From UBA10649 sp963749905 (GTDB lineage: Bacteria; Actinomycetota; Actinomycetes; S36-B12), in the NCBI GenBank assembly GCA_963749905.1, contig CAVVOF010000004.1, positions 1,014,632 to 1,078,631 on the forward strand: DNA of 64,000 nt, written 5' to 3'. The notes under the pieces were generated by a model that was given only the letters and a program-made list of their open reading frames with translations, ran no database searches and was not told where the DNA came from. Both the position numbers and the translations under genes were made by a program. Positions 32,117 to 40,463 of the stretch are shown piece by piece; within the stretch, counting starts at the first letter, position 1, and each line of letters opens with the position of its first letter.

Positions 32117-33967
32117 ATGGGAACCCGGCAAAGCGTCCTCCTCGCATTGGCCCTGATCCGCCGTCAGGATCGTCGCAGACTGGGTCTGGTCGTCACCCTG
32201 CAGGCCGCGCTGTCACTTCTGGATCTTGCTGGCGTCCTGCTCCTCGGGATGGTCGCCGCCATCTCGACGAGCGCCGTTACCGGATCAACGCCTGCCTTTG
32301 TGTCATTCATGGTCGATCGACTCCGACTCGCCGAAGTCGACGCACTCCAACTGGCACTTGGACTTGCCCTCGTGGCCGGCGCCATGTTGCTCACCAAGAG
32401 TGCCCTCAGCTTCATCGTGACGCGGCGCGCATACCTCTTTCTCGCACGCAGGCAGGCTCAGGTCTCCGGCGACCTTGCCTCTCGCCTCCTTGCGCGCCCA
32501 CTGCTCGAGGTTCAGAGTCGTTCGAGCCAGCACACGGCTTTTGCGCTGACCGTCGGCGTCAATGCGGCAACAATCGGAGTCCTCGGCTCAGCGGTCGTGC
32601 TCGCCTCTGAACTGTCCCTCCTCATCGTGCTAGGTATCGGATTGGCGGCCGTCGATCTGAGCGTCTCCCTCTTCACGATGGCCTTCTTCGCGCTGGTGGC
32701 TGTGGCTGTGCATCGCCCACTCGCGAACTGGGCGGGTCGCCTGGGCGGCAGTGCCGCCGCCGCCGAGATCGCCAGCATAGAAGCGGTTCAAGAGGCGCTC
32801 AGAGCGTTTCGCGAGGCATCGGTGGGCGGAAGGCGGCCCCTGTACGTCCAGAAGTTCCGAACGCTGCGACACAAGGCAGCCCGCGTCCAGGCGGACATGC
32901 AGATCGTCAACCTCGTACCCAAGTACATCCTCGAATCGGCGATCGTCGTGGGAGGTGGGCTTCTCATCCTCTCGCAGGTAGCCACGAAAGACGTGGTGGC
33001 CGCGGTTGGAGTCATCGCCGTGTTCCTAGCAGCCGCATCTCGGATCATGCCATCGGTACTGCGCCTGCAGGCCAGCCTCCTGAACATCAAGGGTGCAAGC
33101 GGCTTGGCCGAGTCGACCTTCGCGATCTCGGCCGAGCTCGAGATGACCTCGGAGAACCTCGGAGACGACGAACAACGAGCCCAGCACACCGAGCAACTGC
33201 TGGAACGAGGGCTTGCATGCGGTTACGAGACATTCGAGCCAACCGTGCACCTGGACGAAGTAGGGTTCGACTTCCCAGGGGGAAGCCAATCCCTACTCAG
33301 AGGAATCAGCCTCCACATTGAAGCTGGCTCCTCACTCGCGTTGGTCGGCCCGACAGGCGCCGGGAAGACCACCATCGTCGACCTGGCCTTGGGGCTTCTG
33401 CCAGCGGGCCACGGCAGCATCACCGTTGGCGGTGTGTCCCCTGCGGAGGCCATCTCCACGTGGCCGGGCGCTATCGCCTACGTCCCGCAGGACGTGACCG
33501 TCGTCAGCGGATCCATTCGAGATAACGTGGCACTGGGGCTGCCAACTGACCTCACTCACGACGGACTGGTGTGGGAGGCACTGCATCGTGCGCACTTGGC
33601 CGACTTTCTCAGAGACCGTCGCGAAGGCTTGGATACCATCGTCGGCGAACATGGAGTGCGCCTGAGCGGGGGCCAGCGCCAGCGGCTGGGACTCGCCCGC
33701 GCTCTCTACACCCGGCCGCGGCTACTGGTGCTCGATGAGGCCACCAGCGCACTCGATTCGAGCACCGAGAAGTCGATATCGGACACGCTTGAATCCCTTC
33801 GCGGCCAAGTCACACTGATCGTCATTGCTCACCGGCTCGCTACTATCCGCACATCCGACCAGGTCGCCTACATTGAGGCTGGCGCACTCTGTGCTGTTGG
33901 GCCGTTTGACTTCGTACGCGATGCGGTACCCGAGTTCGACCGCCAAGCCGCCATCCTAGGCTTGTGA
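32117..33967 (+). CDS. ABC transporter, fused permease and ATPase (MsbA-like exporter)
   Basis: 616 aa half-transporter. Six membrane helices lie in residues 1-330. The ATPase domain has Walker A (GPTGAGKTT), Q-loop (AYVPQDV), signature (LSGGQRQR), Walker B (LLVLDEATSALD) and H-loop (VIAHRLAT). It probably exports lipid-linked glycans or a lipid. The ATG at 32117 is preferred, with AAGGAGG four bases upstream. The ATG at 32093 has its own AAGGAGG only one base away, too close to work. It is intact, unlike most neighbours. Confidence 0.93.
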   Translation: MGTRQSVLLALALIRRQDRRRLGLVVTLQAALSLLDLAGVLLLGMVAAISTSAVTGSTPAFVSFMVDRLRLAEVDALQLALGLALVAGAMLLTKSALSFIVTRRAYLFLARRQAQVSGDLASRLLARPLLEVQSRSSQHTAFALTVGVNAATIGVLGSAVVLASELSLLIVLGIGLAAVDLSVSLFTMAFFALVAVAVHRPLANWAGRLGGSAAAAEIASIEAVQEALRAFREASVGGRRPLYVQKFRTLRHKAARVQADMQIVNLVPKYILESAIVVGGGLLILSQVATKDVVAAVGVIAVFLAAASRIMPSVLRLQASLLNIKGASGLAESTFAISAELEMTSENLGDDEQRAQHTEQLLERGLACGYETFEPTVHLDEVGFDFPGGSQSLLRGISLHIEAGSSLALVGPTGAGKTTIVDLALGLLPAGHGSITVGGVSPAEAISTWPGAIAYVPQDVTVVSGSIRDNVALGLPTDLTHDGLVWEALHRAHLADFLRDRREGLDTIVGEHGVRLSGGQRQRLGLARALYTRPRLLVLDEATSALDSSTEKSISDTLESLRGQVTLIVIAHRLATIRTSDQVAYIEAGALCAVGPFDFVRDAVPEFDRQAAILGL

Positions 33968-34000
33968 TCGCGCGACGCCCGGTAGGTGCTCGGCCCTGTC

Positions 34001-34902
34001 CTAGGGGGTCGCCCTAGGGCGAATCAAGGATGCGTCTCTCACCTTCGGAAAGGCGTCAGTGAACGAGCACTCGTCAAGGTTGACGATCGGCCGTCCGGAG
34101 AACAGCACCTGAAGGTCGTAGAAGCACAGTGAGAAGTCGAACAGCCAGTCAGCCATCCCACGCGGGATAGTTCGGGAAATCTCAGCCTTGGCTAGTTCCA
34201 CAGCGCCGCCTTGGCTTGAGTAGAAATGCGTGTCCCCCAAGACCCACATTCGATTGGCCTCGTCGACGGCAACATGAGCGAAGATCGAATTGTCGAATCC
34301 GATGATGTTGATGCGGTCATAGCCGAGGTGAACGGCATAGGCCAAGGCGTTTTGTAGGCAGTTAAGTAGATGTACCCCATGGCTCTCGTCGGCGAGATGT
34401 TTCGGGTCCAACCCTGCAAGCCACAGTCGTTGAAGAACAGAGCGGAACGGCGGCTCTCTGCGAGCGCCGGATACCAGGTGTGAGGTGCGATCAGGGTGAC
34501 GTCGGACTGGGCATCGAGACGGCGCCAGAGCTCCTTCGAGAGATCAGTGTCCGCTTGAGGATGGTGGGCCGGATCAGACAGAACGTAGTGAGTGGGAAGG
34601 ACGACACTCGCCAGGTTGGAGAGAGCGAATGCGTTGAGTGCCAGGACATCCATGCCCAAGGCGCGCGCTTCCCTGACGCCGTCAGGGTCCAACCGAGCGG
34701 CCGAGGGTCCGTTGGCGATTACGAGCGCAGTGCGACCGCGACGCGAGCCGATCGCTGCCCTCGTTCCTCGCAGAGCCCGCCTAAGGTACCGAGCCGACGA
34801 AAGGCGAGCCTGGCCATAGACGCGAAGGACTCGCATCCTCTTCGAATACCTGAGCGGGAGACCGACAGCCCGGGGATTCTCCTGAAGAGTCACGTCAAAC
34901 AC
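34001..34902 (-). pseudogene. DUF115/MptE-like glycan-locus protein, frameshifted
   Basis: About 300 codons. The N-terminal part from GTG 34902 contains ALVIANGPSAARLDPDGV, the phosphate-binding opening of DUF115/6-hydroxymethylpterin-kinase-like proteins found in flagellin and capsule glycosylation loci. Near 34380 the frame changes and the C-terminal part (ALAYAVHLGYDRINIIGFDN, then FYSSQGGAVELAKAEI) continues to 34001. An ATG at 34836 is an alternative start. It is convergent with the ABC exporter gene. The role is probably sugar transfer or modification; details unknown. Confidence 0.62.
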
Positions 34903-35043
34903 GCTTTACCACGTCCACGCCGTCGGCGTCTCATTCCCCTGTGGCGGCGTCTCAGCATCTCTCTGACGATACCCCACGACGTACTCATCTAGGCTTCTGA
35001 TAGCGATGGATCGCATTGAGTCAAACAGCCGTTCGCTTCCGAG

Positions 35044-35256
35044 GTGGTACCAGTGGTCGCACGTGCCCCGTCGCTGACGAAGCTGGCCATCGTGCAGCCC
35101 TATGTGGCTCAGTACCAGCGGTCCTTCTTCGAACTCGGTGGAGCCCGCGAGCACCATGCGGCCACCTGCCTGTCGCTGCCCGTCGCTCCTCATCTCACCG
35201 ATGTCGAGGTCGACCGCGTGATCGACGCGGTCCAGTCGTTCCGGCCACCCGGATGA
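35044..35256 (+). pseudogene. Chimeric fragment: glycosyltransferase start fused to aminotransferase end
   Basis: A 70-codon frame. Residues 13-29 (KLAIVQPYVAQYQRSFF) read like the first strand of a GT4-type glycosyltransferase. Residues 35-66 (REHHAATCLSLPVAPHL, then TDVEVDRVIDAVQSF) match the C-terminus of DegT/DnrJ/EryC1 sugar aminotransferases such as FdtB. The join is near 35140. Both genes have lost most of their length, so this looks like a deletion scar. FdtA, the normal partner of such an aminotransferase, is encoded 1 kb away. Confidence 0.5.
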
Positions 35257-36187
35257 ACCACTTCGTCACGGTCTTCGACAGCCTGTTCCTGCCGCAGTTC
35301 GTGGCGCTGGCCGGATCGTTCGAGCGCCATGCGTCCGACTACAAACTGTGGGCGTTCTGCGTGGATGGGGGCGCCGCAGATGCAGTGGCGGCGCTCGACC
35401 TGCCGCGCACGTGGAGGTGATTCAGTGGGCAGATCTCGAGGATGCCGCCTACCAGTCCGTCCGCGTCACCCGCAGCCCTGGGGAGTACTGCTGGACACTC
35501 ACACCCGCCGTTCGGTGCGCGAGGTGGTGGCCCGGGTACCTGCGGGATGCATCGTCACGTACGTCGACGCCGATGTCTGGCTCCTCGGCGATCCATCCAT
35601 GATTCTGGATGAGTTCACCCGCAGTGGGGCGGCGACCATGGTGATGAGTCACGGCTTCTCCCCCGACTACGACAAGGCACATGACAACGGTCGGTACGTC
35701 GTGCAGTTCCTGCCCTTCCTGACGGACGCCGCGCTGCCCATAGTCGAGGACTGGGAGGCACGCTGCCTGTCCTCGTGCTCCTCCGACACTTCAGACGGGA
35801 CACTTCGGAGACCAGACCTACCTCGATGCCTGGCCCTCGACGTTCGGCACCCAGGTTGCCGAGTCACGTCACCCTGAGCGCGTGCTGGCACCATGGAGCA
35901 TGAACCGCTTTCCCGTCAGTGAGGCCGTCGCCTTCCACTTCCACGGACTACGACTGCTGGGGCAGGGTCGCGTGTGGCTAGGCGACCACCGCGTGCCAAG
36001 ACGAATCGCGGACCGGGTCTACCGTCCCTACCTGCGCGATCTGGGAGCGGCGGTCTCGACGCTTTCAGCCGCTGGTTTCGAGGAGCGCGCTCAGGCGCAG
36101 CGGCCCGGAGCCGTGGAAGTGGTGCGCCGGTGGGCCCGGCGCCGCGTCGACGGTATGCCCGCGAAACGCGTGCAACGACTGGGCTGA
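35253..36187 (+). pseudogene. Glycosyltransferase (GT8-like, YVDAD type), frameshifted
   Basis: About 311 codons read in three frames. The ATG at 35253 overlaps the preceding stop. In order: MNHFVTVFDSLFLPQFVALA (start), the metal and nucleotide-sugar site VTYVDADVWLLGDP, HFGDQTYLD, and a C-terminal VAFHFHGLRLL. Its layout matches the glycosyltransferase at 37464-38447 (YLDADLFFF, FHFHGV), so the two are paralogues. Shifts lie near 35420, 35520 and 35800. The full domain order survives, favouring sequence errors. Confidence 0.66.
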
Positions 36188-36200
36188 CCTGCCGCACGGG

Positions 36201-36608
36201 TCACGCGGTTGCCTGTCGGAGGATCGCTGCCTCCTCGCGGTCATCCACATAGTCGTCGACGTCGTACGGATGGCTGGCCAGCACCACGAGCACCGAGTCC
36301 GGGGATCGATAGGTCTGGCGCGCCCAGGCAAGCGGGGGGACGTACAGTCCCTTGGTCGGATCATCGAGGATCACGATCTGGGTTCCGTCATCGTCATCCC
36401 ACTCGACCTCCACCATGCCGTGGACGGAGACGAGGTACTGATGGCACGTCCGATGCGCATGACCTCCCCGCACCGAATCCACAGGAGTGCGCGAGACGAT
36501 GAACATCCGACGCGGCTGAAACGGGATGTCGTCAGGGAACTGGCCCGCTACCAGCAGGCCGCGGGCGTCCGACGTCGCCGTCAGACTGGACTCCTTGACG
36601 CGTGTCAC
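36201..36608 (-). CDS. fdtA: WxcM-like sugar 3,4-ketoisomerase (FdtA type)
   Basis: 135 aa cupin enzyme that converts dTDP-4-keto-6-deoxyglucose to the 3-keto isomer, a step toward dTDP-Fuc3NAc or Qui3NAc. Typical features are PRRMFIVS, the RGGHAHRTCHQYLV metal/active-site strand and the YVPPLAWARQTYRS strand. The substrate would come from RmlA and RmlB; RmlB is encoded at 39.5-40.5 kb. The next enzyme, an FdtB-type aminotransferase, is only present as a fragment near 35.2 kb. GTG start with AGGAG seven bases upstream. Confidence 0.87.
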   Translation of the reverse strand: MTRVKESSLTATSDARGLLVAGQFPDDIPFQPRRMFIVSRTPVDSVRGGHAHRTCHQYLVSVHGMVEVEWDDDDGTQIVILDDPTKGLYVPPLAWARQTYRSPDSVLVVLASHPYDVDDYVDDREEAAILRQATA

Positions 36609-36686
36609 GGGCGGCTCCTATCGTGGCCAGCAGGTGCGGGCTCGAATCCACGGGCCACTGTAGGTGATGGCCAGAGGGGCGTGCGG

Positions 36687-37467
36687 GTGACCGGCATGGC
36701 AGCGCACCTGCCCTATGCGGTGGCCAAGCGAATCGTTCCTCTGCTTCCTCGACGGGCGCAGCGCTTCCAGCCCACCAGCAGCTGGGAAGCGGCCAGCCGA
36801 CTCACGGTCGGGTACGAGGGATCGCGACGCGAGACCGCCACGGCGCCTGTGGGCGCGCCAAGCCCGTCTCCGCCCTCGAGCACGCGCGACCTGCAACTCC
36901 TCGCCTGCCTGGCAACGGCCATGAACGTGGGCGGCGTGCAGTCGACGGCTCGCGTCGTTGATCTAGGCGGCTATCACGGTCACCATCACGCCGTAGCATC
37001 GACGTCACTTCCCCGAACGACCTTCGACTGGACGGTGGTCGAGCTCCCAGACGTGGTTGAGTCGTGCGCCGACATCGCGACATCCAGACTGCACTTCACG
37101 ACCGACCTCCCTGCCGCACTGGGGAGCGGCGCGGACATCTGCGTGGCGTCGGCGAGCCTCAACTACCTCGCCGATCCGATGGGCGCCCTCACCGCCATGG
37201 CGCGCGCGGCGAGAGCCGTCGTGCTCCTGCGTCTTCCCCTCTGGCCCATCGCCGAGCACCGCCCAGCGATCCAACGTCTCTCACGTCACTCAGCTGAGGC
37301 CGGCTACCCCACGTGGTTCTTCTCGGAGACCCAGTTCCGAGACCAGGTGGCCGGGATGGGCAGAATCATCCTGTCATTCGACGTTCCCGAGGACCGGGCG
37401 TACTTCGCCGAGCCACTACGGGTGCTACCGCGGACTGGTCATCGCACCCGGAGCGCTCGAGGCATGA
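36687..37467 (+). pseudogene. Putative methyltransferase (LIC12133-like), frameshifted near its end
   Basis: About 260 codons. The SAM-binding loop is VVDLGGYHGHHHAV, and the later part has a methyltransferase-like ADICVASASLNYLADP. Near 37425 one base too many shifts the frame. The natural ending YRGLVIAPGALEA with TGA at 37465-37467 is then out of frame, and the open frame runs on into the next gene. The TGA overlaps the next ATG, so the two genes were coupled. It is a second, diverged relative of the truncated methyltransferase at 30.5-31.2 kb. Confidence 0.66.
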
Positions 37468-38447
37468 CGACTGGCCCCGTTCGGAACTACTGCACCTACT
37501 TCGATCACCGGTACCTGCCTCGGGGCCGTGCCATGATCCGCAGCCTTCGCGAGGTGGGGGAGACCGCTCAGGTCGTCGTCTTGGCGCTGGACGCGCGAAC
37601 GGCCGAGGGCGTGGCCGATCTGGACGGCGTCGTTGTCGTCACCGTGAGCGAACTCGAGGCCGCCTACCCCGCCCTCTCGACCGTCAAGGGCACGCGTTCC
37701 GAGATGGAGTTCGTCTTCACGCTCACTCCGTGGCTGACCCTCCACGCCATGTCGCTCGTGCCTGCCGGTGCGTGGACGACCTACCTCGACGCCGATCTGT
37801 TCTTCTTCTCAGCGGTGCAGCCCGTGTACGACGAGATGTCGAACGCCTCTGTCGCGATCATCCCCCATCGCTTCCCACGCCTCCAGCAGTGGCGTCTGAA
37901 GTACGGCACCTACAACGTGGGCTGGGTGTCGTTTCGCCGTGACGACGAGGGACTCACCTGCCTGACGTGGTGGGCCGACCGATGTCTCGAGTGGTGCTAC
38001 GACACCCCGTCAGAGGGTCGCTTCGCCGACCAGGGGTATCTGGACCGCTTCGAAGAAATCACGTCCGCCCTTGCGATCATCGGCCACCCCGGCGCCGATC
38101 TCGCTCCCTGGAATCTGGCGGGACATCGGGTAACCCGCTCCCAGGATGGACGATCCCTCATAGACGGCTTCCCACTCGTCTTCTTTCACTTCCACGGTGT
38201 CACGGTCAACGAAGGCCGGTACTACTTCAAGCATCTGCCGTACCTTGCCACAACGACGCCGTCGGTTCGGGAGAGCATCTACCGGCCGTACTGCGAGGCA
38301 CTCCGGGAGCAGGAACGGTCGATGGCAGGCCTCGGCGCACAACAACCGCGCGCACGGCGCGCAAGCCTCGCACGTTCGTTCCAATCTCGACGCCCAGCGC
38401 TTCTCCGCCTACTTGCCCGAGTTCGCGGCGATTACCTCGATCTCTAG
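37464..38447 (+). CDS. Glycosyltransferase (GT8-like)
   Basis: 327 aa cytoplasmic enzyme adding a sugar from a nucleotide donor. VRNYCTYFDHRYLPRGRAMI opens the fold, TYLDADLFFF supplies the DxD metal site, and YNVGWVSFRRD, RFADQGYLDRF and FFHFHGVTVN follow. Because of the upstream shift it appears joined to the methyltransferase, but its own ATG at 37464 overlaps that gene's natural stop. Paralogue of the broken gene at 35253-36187. The sugar is unknown. Confidence 0.78.
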   Translation: MTTGPVRNYCTYFDHRYLPRGRAMIRSLREVGETAQVVVLALDARTAEGVADLDGVVVVTVSELEAAYPALSTVKGTRSEMEFVFTLTPWLTLHAMSLVPAGAWTTYLDADLFFFSAVQPVYDEMSNASVAIIPHRFPRLQQWRLKYGTYNVGWVSFRRDDEGLTCLTWWADRCLEWCYDTPSEGRFADQGYLDRFEEITSALAIIGHPGADLAPWNLAGHRVTRSQDGRSLIDGFPLVFFHFHGVTVNEGRYYFKHLPYLATTTPSVRESIYRPYCEALREQERSMAGLGAQQPRARRASLARSFQSRRPALLRLLARVRGDYLDL

Positions 38448-38460
38448 TCGCCCCCGCTCC

Positions 38461-38517
38461 CTACGCTCCGATCCCGTCGGCGAACGCGGCCTCGAGGCCC
38501 TCCTGCCATGGCCGCAT
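38461..38517 (-). repeat. Duplicated 3' end of rmlD (18 codons plus stop)
   Basis: On the minus strand this reads MRPWQEGLEAAFADGIGA and a stop. It is immediately joined to the true rmlD end, which reads MRPWQEALEAAFADGIIAD (38517-38576). The two copies differ mainly at third codon positions, so they are diverged alleles or paralogues rather than a fresh tandem copy. This is the mark of a recombination between two different rmlD genes, or an old duplication. Confidence 0.8.
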
Positions 38518-39381
38518 CAGTCGGCGATGATGCCGTCCGCGAAGGCGGCCTCAAGGGCCTCCTGCCACGGCCGCATCTCCGGCAGCCCCTGCTCCGTCCA
38601 CCGGCCGTGGCCCAACACGGAGTACGCCGGACGCGGTGCCGGACGAACGAACTCCGCGGACGTCGTGGGCAGCACCCGGTCCGGGTCCGCGCCCGCCAGC
38701 CGGAAGATCTCGCGTGCGAAGTCGTACCAGGACACCTCGCCCGAGTTGGTGCCGTGATAGGTGCCCGGGAGCGGGGTGCCGGTCGAGCAACAGTCCGATG
38801 TGCTCGGCGAGGTCCTTCGCGTAGGTCGGCTGCCCGATCTGGTCGGTCACCACGGAGACGGTGTCCCGCTCCTTCTCCAGACGCAGCATGGTCTTGACGA
38901 AGTTCGTGCCGTTCAGGCCGTACAGCCACGCGGTCCGGACCAGGTAGTGGCCGTCGGGGAGCAGCTCTTGGACGGCGCGATCGCCGGCGAGCTTGGTGCG
39001 TCCATACGCGGTGGCCGGGGAGGGGTCCGCGTCCTCTGGGTAGGGGGTCGTGGCGGTGCCGTCGAAGACGTAGTCGGTCGACACGTGCGTCAGCCACGCA
39101 CTGGCCTTCCGGCACTCGTCGGCGATCAGCCGCGGACCGAGCCCATTGACCGACAGCGCCCGGTCCTCGTCTGTCTCGGCGTCGTCGACCGCCGTGTAGG
39201 CGGCGCAGTTGATCACGAAATCGGGGTCGAATCCTCCGAACACCAGCTCGACGGAGTCGGGATCGGCGAGATCGATCTCCGGATAGTCGATGCCGAGGAT
39301 CGCGAGGCTGTGGTTCCGCTCGAGGACCGCAACGACCTCGGACCCAAGCTGGCCACGGTTGCCGATGACGAGGACGCGCAC
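38517..39381 (-). pseudogene. rmlD: dTDP-4-dehydrorhamnose reductase (RmlD), one-base frameshift
   Basis: About 288 codons. Last enzyme of dTDP-L-rhamnose synthesis, reducing dTDP-4-keto-rhamnose. The Rossmann opening is VLVIGNRGQLGSEV; other markers are NCAAYTAVDDAE, HVSTDYVFDG, YGRTKLAGD and VRTAWLYG. At 38764-38769 (CCCGGG) one extra base breaks the frame; skipping it gives APGTYHGTNSGEVSWYDFA and the rest of the protein. The GTG start follows CAGGAT by six bases (leaderless type). It is downstream of rmlB on the same strand. Confidence 0.9.
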
Positions 39382-39387
39382 GGGCCC

Positions 39388-39393
39388 ATCCTG
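39388..39393 (-). promoter_or_regulatory. -10 box (CAGGAT) for rmlD
   Basis: CAGGAT, GGGCCC, then GTG on the minus strand. It lies in the 101-bp gap between rmlB and rmlD and suggests rmlD has its own leaderless promoter. Confidence 0.45.
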
Positions 39394-39482
39394 TCAGTCC
39401 TGTCAGTCGAGTGGCGGGTTATGCAGGCTCACTCGCCAGCGGTGGGCCGCACAAGTCGCCACTCGGCGGGAAGGGAGCGGGG

Positions 39483-40463
39483 TCAGCCGATCGCGGCCTT
39501 GGCCTTCAGCGGGCGCCACCAGGCCTCGTTGTCCTGGTACCACTGCACCGTCTCGGCCAACCCGTCCTCGAACCGATGCTGCGGGGCGTAGCCCAGTGCG
39601 CGCAGCTTGCCGTCGTTGACGGAGTAGCGGCGATCGTGACCCTTGCGATCCTCGACGGGCTGCACCATCGACCAGTCCGCGCCCATCGCCGCGAGCACCC
39701 GCTCGGTCAGTTCGCGGTTGTTGAGCTCGAGGCCACCACCGATGTTGTACGACTCGCCGGGCTCGCCCTTCGCCACGACGAGCGCGATGCCGCGGCAGTG
39801 GTCGTCGACGTGCAGCCAGTCACGCACGTTGAGGCCGTCGCCGTACAGCGGCACCTTGGCACCGTCGATCAGGTTGGTCACGAACAGCGGGATGACCTTC
39901 TCCGGGAACTGGTAGGGCCCGTAGTTGTTCGAGCAGCGGGTGCTCGACACGTTCAGGCCGTAGGTCACGAAGTAGGCACGCACCAGCATCTCCGCCGCCG
40001 CCTTGGCCGCGGAGTAGGGAGAGTTCGGGCGCAGGGGCTCGTTCTCGTCCCAGGACCCCTCGTCGATCGACCCGTAGACCTCGTCGGTGCCGATGTGCAC
40101 GGTCCGGGGAATGCCATGGCGCAGGCACGCGTCGAGCAGGGTCTGCGTGCCGACGACGTTGGTGACGATGAAGTCCTGCGGTCCGTGGATCGAGCGGTCG
40201 ACATGCGTCTCCGCTGCGAAGTTGACGACGACGTCGTGTCCGGGCAGCACCTGGTCGAGCAGGTCGCCGTCGCAGATGTCGCCTTGCACGAAGGAGTAGC
40301 GCGGATCCGAGGACACGGAAGCGAGGTTCTCGAGGTTGCCGGCGTACGTGAGCTTGTCGTAGACGGTCACCCCAGTGGGCTGCACGCCGTACGTCCCGGC
40401 GAGCAGCTCGCGCACGAAGTGCGAGCCGATGAACCCGGCGGCGCCGGTGACGAAGTACCTCAC
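39483..40463 (-). CDS. rmlB: dTDP-glucose 4,6-dehydratase (RmlB)
   Basis: 326 aa extended short-chain dehydrogenase making dTDP-4-keto-6-deoxyglucose, the branch point for rhamnose and for FdtA-type amino sugars. NAD-binding TGAAGFIGSHFV, active-site HIGTDEVYG with the Asp-Glu pair, YSAAKAAAE with the catalytic Tyr and Lys, and NNYGPYQFPEKVIPLF are all present. Complete. The GTG start overlaps the pheA stop, so the polysaccharide gene has joined the pheA operon. Confidence 0.96.
   Translation of the reverse strand: MRYFVTGAAGFIGSHFVRELLAGTYGVQPTGVTVYDKLTYAGNLENLASVSSDPRYSFVQGDICDGDLLDQVLPGHDVVVNFAAETHVDRSIHGPQDFIVTNVVGTQTLLDACLRHGIPRTVHIGTDEVYGSIDEGSWDENEPLRPNSPYSAAKAAAEMLVRAYFVTYGLNVSSTRCSNNYGPYQFPEKVIPLFVTNLIDGAKVPLYGDGLNVRDWLHVDDHCRGIALVVAKGEPGESYNIGGGLELNNRELTERVLAAMGADWSMVQPVEDRKGHDRRYSVNDGKLRALGYAPQHRFEDGLAETVQWYQDNEAWWRPLKAKAAIG

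Noticed and set aside
34009..34022. Perfect 14-bp palindrome TCGCCCTAGGGCGA
   Set aside because: It lies over the end of a coding frame, has no loop to form a terminator and no second copy was noticed. It can arise by chance in GC-rich DNA.
35253..36187. Region as several small genes
   Set aside because: The small frames line up in order with the intact paralogue at 37464-38447, so they are pieces of one frameshifted glycosyltransferase.
36270..38447. A single 725-codon gene
   Set aside because: The first part is antisense to fdtA, and the rest is two separate genes joined by one frameshift, with a natural stop/start overlap at 37464-37467.
27202..38576. Island mobilised by an insertion sequence or integrase
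   Set aside because: No transposase, integrase, terminal inverted repeats or target duplication could be seen. The only tRNA in the window is 20 kb away with no repeated 3' end noticed near the island.
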